From an uncultured Spirochaetaceae bacterium (GTDB taxonomy: Bacteria > Spirochaetota > Spirochaetia > Treponematales > Treponemataceae): DNA of 12,992 nucleotides. Below the pieces are notes generated by a model. That model saw nothing but the letters and a program-made list of their open reading frames with translations, did not search any database and was not told the origin of the DNA. Of this stretch, positions 1 to 6,053 are shown piece by piece (the first letter of the stretch is position 1; the number at the start of each line of letters is the position of its first letter). The position numbers were made by a program, and so were the translations under genes. Where the stretch lies: NCBI GenBank assembly GCA_902766345.1, contig CACXDK010000294.1, positions 1 through 12,992 of the forward strand, read 5' to 3'.

Positions 1-688
1 ATTGGTAAAGGTTATTCAAGCAAATGATAGATTGAGTGTACAGGTTCATCCAGATGATGAAAAAGCTCAGTTGTATGAAAATTGCCGCGGTAAAACAGAA
101 TGTTGGTATGTTCTTGATGCGGAAAAAGATTCAACTTTAGTCTATGGTTTTAATGGTGTATATACTGAAAGTGAAATTCGTAAAGCTGTAAATGCAGGTT
201 CTCCTCAGGATCTTTTGCGCTTTGTAAAGGTTGAAAAAGGCGATTTCATTTATATTCCAGCAGGAACTGTTCATGCAATTGGAAAAGGTTTGAGGCTTCT
301 GGAAGTTCAGCAGTCCAGTGATATTACATATAGACTGTATGACTGGGGACGAGGACGTGAATGTCATGTTGAAAAAGCTATTTCTGTTATAAAAACAGAT
401 GCTTTCCGTAATGTTTCAAAATTTCCAGGTGCTTTTTCCTGCCCATATTTTACATTGGAAGAAATAATTGTAGAGGATTCTTATTCCTGTGTTGTTGATA
501 AATATTCTGGAAAAGTAATTCCTGAAGATTATATTCTTCTTTTTGTAGAAGAAGGAAACGGTATTATAAATGGGGAAAAAGTTTCTGCAGAGGACATCTT
601 TGCATTTGCTCCTGGAGAAGAAATAAAAGCTGAAGGCAATTTAAGCTTAATGAAAATAACTCCTGCAGGTCCAAAACACAGGCCTTAA
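1..688 (+). CDS. manA: mannose-6-phosphate isomerase, class I (5' end outside window)
   Basis: Interconverts mannose 6-phosphate and fructose 6-phosphate in the cytoplasm, linking mannose use to glycolysis and to GDP-mannose supply. The reading frame is open from the window edge; base 1 is the last base of an earlier codon. The visible 228 residues are therefore the C-terminal part of a protein that is usually about 310-320 residues long, and the TTG at base 2 should not be taken as the start. Numbering from that codon, the metal-binding QVHPDD motif is at residues 14-19 (Q14 and H16 as zinc ligands), E33 lies in TECWYV, and H91 lies in GTVHAIG. The conserved block around LEVQQSSDITYRLYDWGR follows. 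The stop is TAA at 686-688, and lon begins 39 bases later with no terminator between, so the two may be cotranscribed. Family assignment is firm from the motifs. Confidence 0.93.
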   Translation, partial: LVKVIQANDRLSVQVHPDDEKAQLYENCRGKTECWYVLDAEKDSTLVYGFNGVYTESEIRKAVNAGSPQDLLRFVKVEKGDFIYIPAGTVHAIGKGLRLLEVQQSSDITYRLYDWGRGRECHVEKAISVIKTDAFRNVSKFPGAFSCPYFTLEEIIVEDSYSCVVDKYSGKVIPEDYILLFVEEGNGIINGEKVSAEDIFAFAPGEEIKAEGNLSLMKITPAGPKHRP

Positions 689-727
689 GATTTGCTTTTT
701 TATTATGATTTGAGTATATTAGAAGGT

Positions 728-3280
728 ATGAAAGATATTAATTCTGATAACTCAATCATGGGTCTTCCAGCCCGCGAGGAATTTCCTAATAAGCTGAATA
801 TTATTCCAATTGGTGGAAGACCTATTTTTCCTGGGATTTTTACTCCCTTAATGATAAATAATGCTGAAGATACAAAAGTAATAGAAGAAGCTTGCAAAGG
901 TGATGGGTTTATTGGCATTGTAATGCTTAAAAATGATGTAGAGCATCCAACCCTTGCTGATTTATATGATGTTGGTACTGTTGCCAGAATCATTAAAAAA
1001 ATAAACCTTCCTGATGGTGGCGTAAATGCATTTGTATCTACACTTCAACGATTTAAGATTAGAAAATCTTTGAATGCATCTAATCCTATGGTTGCTGCTG
1101 TTGAGTACCTGGAAGATGTTGAAAGTAATCAATTTGAAATAAAAGCTCTTACTCGTGCAATTATCAGTGAAATGAAAGAAATCAGTGAAAATAATCCTAT
1201 GTTCACTGAGGAAATGCGTCTTAATATGGTCAATATTGATCATCCTGGTAAAATTGCAGATTTTGTAGCTTCTATTCTTAATATTGACAAAGAAGAACAG
1301 CAGAAAGTTCTTGCAACACTTGATGTCCGTGAAAGGATGAATCAGGTTCTTGTATATATAAAGAAAGAAGAAGAAATTCTTCGTGTTCAGAAGAAAATAC
1401 AGAATGAAATTAATGATAAGGTTGAAAAGAATCAGCGCGATTATTTCTTGAGGGAAGAACTGAAAAGTATTCAGGAAGAACTTGGAATTGCAAGTGATTC
1501 TAAAACCAGTGACTATCAGAAATTTAAAACAAAAATAGAATCCTTCCATTTTACAGGGGAAATAAAAGAAGCAACAGATAGTGAACTGTCAAAGTTTAAT
1601 CTTACAGATCCTCATGATCCTGAATATATGTCTAGCAGAAACTATCTTGAGTTGATATGTAATCTTCCATGGAATGATAAACCTGTAGAAAATTACAGCT
1701 TAAAAGAAGCTTCTGATATTTTGAATTCAGATCATTATGGTCTTGAAGAAGTAAAAAAGCGTATTCTTGAATATCTGTCAGTAAGAAAACTTAAGCATGA
1801 TGGTAAAGGTTCTGTACTTATTCTTGTTGGACCTCCTGGAGTTGGAAAAACAAGTGTAGGACATTCTATTGCACGTGCTATGCATAAACCTTTCTTTAGG
1901 TTCAGTGTCGGTGGAGAACATGATGAATCTAAGATAAAGGGATTTAGAAGAACTTATATTGGAGCAATGCCTGGACAGATTTTGGAAGGTCTTAAGATTA
2001 CAAAATCAAAATCTCCAGTATTTATGATTGACGAAGTTGATAAGATGAATGCAAGTGCACAGGGAGATCCTTCGGCCGCATTGCTGGAAGTTCTTGATCC
2101 TGAGCAGAACTCAAATTTCCGTGATACTTATCTTGATTTACCTTTTGATTTGAGTAATGTGTTCTTTATTCTTACTGCAAATAGTCTAGATACAATTCCA
2201 AAGCCTCTTCTTGACAGAGCTGAGATTATAGAACTTTCTGGTTATATAGATCAGGAAAAAATTGAGATTGCAAAAAAATATCTTATTCCAAAGAATTTAC
2301 AAAAGAATGGTTTGAAAAAAACTCAGGTGAAATATACAAAACCTGCACTTTCTCTTATTGCAACAGAGTATGCTAGGGAAGCTGGCGTTAGAAATTTTGA
2401 GAAATGCATTGATAAAATAAGTCGTAAACTTATTTACGAGCAGGTTTCTGAGTATGAAAAAGAAAATCCTTCTACGGTATTGCCATCTGTTGAGGAACTT
2501 CGGGAAGTTCAGAAAAAGAAACTTTCTTTGAAGAAAAAAATGACGGCAGAAGAAGAAGAAAAAATTCTTAATGCTAAAGAGCAGGAGCTTTTGGAAAAGA
2601 AAACTCAGCTTGCACAGGAAGATGCTGAGAAGATACGTGCAGCATTTAAGGATAAAGCTTTTGTAATTGATATTGATGAAATCAGGAAGTATTTGGGTAA
2701 ACCTGTTTTTGATGAAAGTCAGATAAAAACTGCTTCTGTACCTGGAACTGCTATAGGTCTTGCCTGGACAAGTATGGGTGGTGATACTCTTCTTTTGGAA
2801 AGTATTTATTATGCTTCAAGTAAGGGGGGCTTGCAGTTGACAGGTCAGCTTGGAGATGTAATGAAAGAAAGTGCTCAAATTGCAATGACTTGGGCAAAGC
2901 AGTACGCTATTTCTAATAATCTTAAGGATTCTGAGTGGTTTGAAAAGAATACCATTCATCTTCATATTCCTGAAGGAGCTACTCCTAAGGATGGACCTTC
3001 TGCTGGTATTACTATGGCAACGACTTTTGTTTCATTGTTCAAAAATAAAAAGATAAAGCAAAATCTTGCTATGACTGGAGAATTAAGTTTAACTGGTCAG
3101 GTGCTTCCTATTGGTGGTCTTAGAGAAAAAACTGTTGCTGCAAAGCGTAATAAAATAAAGACTATTCTTATTCCAAAGGCAAACTTAAGAGATTTGGAAG
3201 AAATCCCAGAGCATGTAAAATCTGGAATAACCTTTATTCCTGTTTCTCATGTTCAGGAAGTTATAGATTATGTATTTTAA
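728..3280 (+). CDS. lon: ATP-dependent protease Lon
   Basis: Cytoplasmic AAA+ serine protease that unfolds and degrades damaged and regulatory proteins. The 850-residue protein has the N-terminal LAN substrate-binding domain (start PIGGRPIFPG), a coiled-coil middle, Walker A GPPGVGKT at 368-375, Walker B FMIDEVDK around 432-439, and the C-terminal protease domain with catalytic Ser758 in PKDGPSAG and Lys801 in GGLREK. The 43-residue spacing of that dyad equals that in E. coli Lon. It is longer than E. coli Lon (784); part of the excess is a Lys/Glu-rich segment in the alpha-helical ATPase subdomain (encoded near 2450-2660). Start choice: the frame is open to a TTG at 692, but ATG 728 is the first ATG and has AGAAGG just upstream (721-726), although only one base separates them; ATG 758 lacks a ribosome site. 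It converges on the barrel gene with a shared terminator. Confidence 0.95.
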   Translation: MKDINSDNSIMGLPAREEFPNKLNIIPIGGRPIFPGIFTPLMINNAEDTKVIEEACKGDGFIGIVMLKNDVEHPTLADLYDVGTVARIIKKINLPDGGVNAFVSTLQRFKIRKSLNASNPMVAAVEYLEDVESNQFEIKALTRAIISEMKEISENNPMFTEEMRLNMVNIDHPGKIADFVASILNIDKEEQQKVLATLDVRERMNQVLVYIKKEEEILRVQKKIQNEINDKVEKNQRDYFLREELKSIQEELGIASDSKTSDYQKFKTKIESFHFTGEIKEATDSELSKFNLTDPHDPEYMSSRNYLELICNLPWNDKPVENYSLKEASDILNSDHYGLEEVKKRILEYLSVRKLKHDGKGSVLILVGPPGVGKTSVGHSIARAMHKPFFRFSVGGEHDESKIKGFRRTYIGAMPGQILEGLKITKSKSPVFMIDEVDKMNASAQGDPSAALLEVLDPEQNSNFRDTYLDLPFDLSNVFFILTANSLDTIPKPLLDRAEIIELSGYIDQEKIEIAKKYLIPKNLQKNGLKKTQVKYTKPALSLIATEYAREAGVRNFEKCIDKISRKLIYEQVSEYEKENPSTVLPSVEELREVQKKKLSLKKKMTAEEEEKILNAKEQELLEKKTQLAQEDAEKIRAAFKDKAFVIDIDEIRKYLGKPVFDESQIKTASVPGTAIGLAWTSMGGDTLLLESIYYASSKGGLQLTGQLGDVMKESAQIAMTWAKQYAISNNLKDSEWFEKNTIHLHIPEGATPKDGPSAGITMATTFVSLFKNKKIKQNLAMTGELSLTGQVLPIGGLREKTVAAKRNKIKTILIPKANLRDLEEIPEHVKSGITFIPVSHVQEVIDYVF

Positions 3281-3305
3281 TTTATAACCATTATTTTTAA
3301 TAAAC

Positions 3306-3343
3306 AAAAAAACTGCACTTCATTGAGAAGTGCAGTTTTTTTT
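3306..3343. terminator. bidirectional intrinsic terminator between lon and the barrel gene
   Basis: An 11-bp perfect stem (3311-3321 with 3327-3337, core CTGCACTTC) closes a 5-base loop. It is flanked by A-run 3306-3310 on the left and T-run 3336-3343 on the right, so it has the form of an intrinsic terminator on both strands. It lies 30 bases after the lon stop and directly against the stop of the minus-strand barrel gene (TAA at 3347-3345). It can therefore end both convergent transcripts. Confidence 0.92.
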
Positions 3344-3344
3344 G

Positions 3345-5054
3345 TTAGAACTGATAACGTATTCCAAAGTTTACAAAATCGTTATTTTTCCATTCATAGA
3401 ACTCACTGTATTCATCACGACAGTAAATATACATTCCGCTTAATGTGAGTGTAAGTTCTGGAGTAGGGTTGTATGCCACTTTTGGCTGAATTACTACATC
3501 TCCAGTTTCAATGCCCCATAATAAAGTTATTTCAGGCTTTAATTTGTCATGCATCCAGGAATCTGAAATGTTTATTACAAATTTGTCGTTTGTATAACGG
3601 CCTTTTTCATTGTAATCAACATCATAAGTCTTGAAGATGCCGTTTGTAATTCTGTCATTCTTCAAAATATAATTACCTATTTCCTGTACGTTAATGTTGA
3701 TATTGCTGATAGGAATATCCATGTCAAAGCCTATCAACCATCCAAATGAGTTATTGTGAACCCATGGATCTGTTCCAGAAAAGTCATCTGTAAGGTTGTA
3801 TGCAGCTTCGGCACGTAGATTGAAGCGTCCAAGAACTGTAGCAGCTTCAATACCAAAGGTCTGTTTTCTGTCATATTCAAGAGTTGGCAGAGTAACACCC
3901 TTAGCTGTATATTTTGCATATAACTTTTGCAGGCGTGCTACTTCTGTTGCATTGCCAGCAGCCATTGCAGCAGGTAATAAGGTTGACAGATTTGCCATTG
4001 TGACAGTTTCTTCTGCGTTTGCAGAAGGCTGCTTATAATGTCCGTAGTAATAACTTACACCCCAGTCAAAGGAAGAGGCTGTTCCTGTAAGACGTAATCC
4101 TGCCTGTGCATATTTTAAGTTGTATACATCAGGATATAAATCTTCAGAATCAAACTGAGCAGCATCTATTAAAGACATTTTTCCTGTTGCAACATTTGTT
4201 GCAACAATTGTTTTTATGGATGTAGCTAAAGTTCTATATGCAGCAGGAATCCATATACTGTCTTTTTCTGCAAAGCGATCTTTAGGTAAGAAAGGAGTGA
4301 ATACACCTTCTAATGTAAGTGCACTTGCTGTTGGCTGGCTATATACAAACCTTAACATAGGTGTACTAATTCTTCTTTCAATATAGTCAGGTATAATAAA
4401 ATCTGTATAATCATCTGCATTGAAATTATCCAATACATGGAGTTTATCACCTTTACCCCATACAATTTTCATTTTTCCACCTTCAATAGTTAAGGCGTTA
4501 TTTAGAAAATATCCTCGGATAACCAATTCATCTATAATGTCTTCATGATAGTCTTTTAAAGTTTGTTCTGTTAACTTTACTGTAAGGCTTGCTTCGCTCA
4601 TTGCACCGGAATAGTTTACTCCCAGTTTTGCTCTTGGAATAGCCTTTAAGGTTGTGTCGCAAAAGCGAACCCGTTCACCTTTTGTGTTACGGTCAAAAAT
4701 ACGTGCTGCAGTTGTAGAGGTTAGTCCTGCTAAAAATGCGTCAGATTCTTCTTCTGCAAAATAATAACGGGAATCAAGAGAAAAATCTCCACTGAACGTC
4801 AGTGCAGAAGAGGAGGATGAGGTATCCTCTCCAAATGAACCGAAGGAATCATCGTCAAAAGAACCAAATGAATTGTCATCAAAAGAGCCGAAGTCATCAT
4901 CTGAACCAAATGAATCATCTGAACCAAACGGATCTTCATCCCATGTACCGACATCTTCAAATGTGCCGAAATCATCATCTTCAGACTGGGCAAATGCTGC
5001 AGATGTGAATAAAATTCCGAGAGCCATTACTGCTGCAACTCTTGTGATTTTCAT
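3345..5054 (-). CDS. secreted outer-membrane beta-barrel protein with acidic aromatic N-terminal repeats
   Basis: Predicted outer-membrane component of the exporter operon; no exact family name is claimed, though it resembles the large barrels (DUF1302-like) found beside MMPL/RND pumps. The 569-residue product has a signal peptide (basic MKITR, hydrophobic 6-20, likely cut after AFA at 22). Residues 24-78 are almost only D, G, S and F, with a three-fold eight-residue repeat FGSFDDxS/FGSFGEDT (55-78) and looser copies before it, then a serine linker. From about 85 to the end alternating polar/aromatic strands resemble a beta-barrel, and the last residues FGIRYQF end in Phe, as in outer-membrane beta-signals. 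ATG 5054 is well placed 6 bases after GGAGGA (5061-5066). It is last in the operon, after a terminator-like hairpin at 5081-5109, and ends at the shared terminator. Confidence 0.82.
   Translation of the reverse strand: MKITRVAAVMALGILFTSAAFAQSEDDDFGTFEDVGTWDEDPFGSDDSFGSDDDFGSFDDNSFGSFDDDSFGSFGEDTSSSSSALTFSGDFSLDSRYYFAEEESDAFLAGLTSTTAARIFDRNTKGERVRFCDTTLKAIPRAKLGVNYSGAMSEASLTVKLTEQTLKDYHEDIIDELVIRGYFLNNALTIEGGKMKIVWGKGDKLHVLDNFNADDYTDFIIPDYIERRISTPMLRFVYSQPTASALTLEGVFTPFLPKDRFAEKDSIWIPAAYRTLATSIKTIVATNVATGKMSLIDAAQFDSEDLYPDVYNLKYAQAGLRLTGTASSFDWGVSYYYGHYKQPSANAEETVTMANLSTLLPAAMAAGNATEVARLQKLYAKYTAKGVTLPTLEYDRKQTFGIEAATVLGRFNLRAEAAYNLTDDFSGTDPWVHNNSFGWLIGFDMDIPISNININVQEIGNYILKNDRITNGIFKTYDVDYNEKGRYTNDKFVINISDSWMHDKLKPEITLLWGIETGDVVIQPKVAYNPTPELTLTLSGMYIYCRDEYSEFYEWKNNDFVNFGIRYQF
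4831..4990 (-). repeat. FGSFDDxS octad repeats at the mature N-terminus of the barrel
   Basis: The DNA encodes residues about 22-75 of the barrel precursor. Three consecutive units (FGSFDDNS, FGSFDDDS, FGSFGEDT) have a 24-base period, preceded by looser units FGTFEDVG, PFGSDD and SFGSDD. The composition is nearly limited to Asp, Gly, Ser and Phe with a single Trp. It follows the predicted signal-peptide cut and precedes the serine linker, so it should project into the periplasm. Confidence 0.85.
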
Positions 5055-5071
5055 TGAAAATCCTCCTGCGT

Positions 5072-5109
5072 GAAAATAAAGGCTGCCTAAATCTTTTATT
5101 TAGACAGCC
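5072..5109 (-). terminator. terminator-like hairpin between the carrier and barrel genes
   Basis: Read on the minus strand, GGCTG-T-CTAAAT (5109-5098) pairs with ATTTAG-G-CAGCC (5092-5081) around a 5-base loop: 12 pairs including one G-U. It is followed by TTTATTTT (5080-5073). It lies 32 bases after the carrier-gene stop and directly before the barrel ribosome-binding site (5066-5061). No promoter is evident between hairpin and barrel, so it is likelier a partial terminator or an RNA-end stabiliser than a full stop to the operon. On the plus strand it would have a C-A mismatch and no T-run, so it acts on the minus strand. Confidence 0.7.
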
Positions 5110-5140
5110 ATATTATGGTTGTTTATCGTGTTGTTATATT

Positions 5141-5944
5141 TTATTTACCTGTGTTCAAGAACTGTGATGTGAATACACGCTCTGGAATTGGCTTGTCAAG
5201 TTCAAGCTTTTTGATTGTGATTGTTGTTGAATGACCTGTCTGTACGTTTGTCATTCTTGTTGCCATTGTAATTGTATATCCGCTGATGTTCTTGATTACA
5301 GGAACTTCCAATGTCTTGATAAGCTTTTCATTCTTGTCATACATTTCTGTATAAACAGGAACATAAGTTGCCTTGTCTACCCATGTAATGCGGTAGCTGT
5401 ACTGGCTGCTTTTCTTGTCATAAGGAACTTCCTTGATTTTGTAACATTCGAAGGTTGTAGAGCCAACTTTCTTTGTTTCTTCACCCTGATACTGATGATC
5501 ATCTTCTTCTATTTCGCGAGTTGAAAGGTCATCGTATGTTGCATCTGTACCCATGAAAGACTTTGTTCCTTCACTTGAATTTACGCGTCTTGTATTTTTG
5601 AGGGCTGGCAAATAAATCCATTTGTCATCATCTTTACCGTGATTTTCTTTCTGAAGGAAGCGTGTGTCCTTTACGTTTGCAGGAGAGTGGAAGAGCATTG
5701 TAACGTCATTTACGTTATTGCCATTTCCATCATCATGATTGCGGCCCAGTTCTTCTACGCTACGGACTTCCTTTGTTCCGTTCTTTTCTGTAAGAACCAT
5801 TTCTACCATGGAATGTGAGAATTTTGGCTTTTCCAAATCTTTTGCTTTCTGCATGATGTCTGTTCCCTGCTGATCTGCAAAAGCACCAACTGTTCCAATA
5901 AGAGTCAAAGCTGCAATAGTCAAAAGTTTTGATGTCATTTTCAT
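5141..5944 (-). CDS. periplasmic LolA-like outer-membrane lipoprotein-sorting protein
   Basis: Predicted soluble periplasmic carrier for a lipid or lipidated cargo, working between the RND pump and the outer membrane. The 267-residue product begins with a type I signal peptide (MKMTSKLL, hydrophobic core, likely cut after AFA at 23); there is no lipobox cysteine, so it should be soluble and not a lipoprotein. The body is beta-rich, with the pattern of the LolA-like family that accompanies MMPL exporters: an early KDLEKPKF..MVEMVLTEKNG strand pair, DKWIYLPALKNTRRV in the middle, then FMGTDATYDDLS and a late YTITMATRMTNVQTGHSTTI strand. Start: ATG 5944 has AAAGGAG nine bases upstream. An in-frame ATG at 5980 has no ribosome site, sits in a hairpin, and would spoil the signal peptide. 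Substrate is not shown by the sequence. Confidence 0.83.
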   Translation of the reverse strand: MKMTSKLLTIAALTLIGTVGAFADQQGTDIMQKAKDLEKPKFSHSMVEMVLTEKNGTKEVRSVEELGRNHDDGNGNNVNDVTMLFHSPANVKDTRFLQKENHGKDDDKWIYLPALKNTRRVNSSEGTKSFMGTDATYDDLSTREIEEDDHQYQGEETKKVGSTTFECYKIKEVPYDKKSSQYSYRITWVDKATYVPVYTEMYDKNEKLIKTLEVPVIKNISGYTITMATRMTNVQTGHSTTITIKKLELDKPIPERVFTSQFLNTGK

Positions 5945-5966
5945 AAGTTCATTCTCCTTTATTTTA

Positions 5967-5986
5967 CAGGTCATTTTCATGACCTG
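5967..5986 (-). promoter_or_regulatory. GAAA-tetraloop hairpin in the leader of the LolA-like gene
   Basis: On the minus strand, CAGGTCAT (5986-5979) and ATGACCTG (5974-5967) form a perfect 8-bp stem closed by GAAA, a stable GNRA loop. It ends 8 bases before the AAAGGAG ribosome site of the carrier gene. Its loop and 3' arm carry the sequence ATGAAAATGAC, repeated exactly at the true start (5944-5934). It may protect the 5' end of a processed mRNA or tune translation; this role is inferred. Confidence 0.55.
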
Positions 5987-5997
5987 CTGTATTTAAT

Positions 5998-6013
5998 GTT
6001 CAAAAGATTAAAC
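5998..6013. promoter_or_regulatory. operator-like site upstream of the LolA-like gene
   Basis: GTTCAAAAGATTAAAC matches the site at 9081-9096 in 14 of 16 positions and the palindrome at 9163-9178 in 11 of 16. All three are preceded by AT. It lies about 40 bases upstream of the carrier ribosome site. Because it also forms part of an AT-rich hairpin arm, the match could be chance. Confidence 0.35.
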
Positions 6014-6052
6014 GAATTAACATATTCAAAGTTACATTCGTTTTAATCTTTT
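6002..6052. repeat. long imperfect inverted repeat in the exporter/carrier junction
   Basis: Bases 6002-6021 pair with 6031-6052 to give about 20 AT-rich base pairs with two single-base bulges and a 9-base loop. On the minus strand it begins two bases after the exporter stop (6056-6054) and lacks a long T-run after it, so it looks like a processing or stabilising hairpin, or a weak terminator. On the plus strand it is followed by a long T-run (6048-6064), which would stop antisense transcripts. The left arm overlaps the operator-like site 5998-6013. Confidence 0.6.
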
Positions 6053-6053
6053 T

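Noticed and set aside
692..727. Extended N-terminus of Lon from the TTG at 692
   Set aside because: No ribosome-binding site precedes it; ATG 728 is a better start, although its AGAAGG is unusually close, so this remains the less certain start among the long genes.
689..727. A terminator or promoter between manA and lon
   Set aside because: The 39-base gap has no hairpin with T-run and no convincing -35/-10 pair; a lon promoter may lie inside manA but was not identified.
962..1549. A 195-residue open frame on the minus strand opposite lon
   Set aside because: Phe/Ile/Asn-heavy composition typical of the reverse complement of an AT-rich gene; lon is certain here from its motifs.
4831..4990. 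Short regularly spaced DNA repeats that might suggest a CRISPR array
   Set aside because: The 24-base period is in frame, has no unique spacers, and encodes the protein octad repeat.
4802..5073. Overlapping plus- and minus-strand open frames across the acidic repeat of the barrel gene
   Set aside because: They exist because the repeat DNA lacks stop codons in several frames; their products are low-complexity His/Met/Ser strings without signals of their own.
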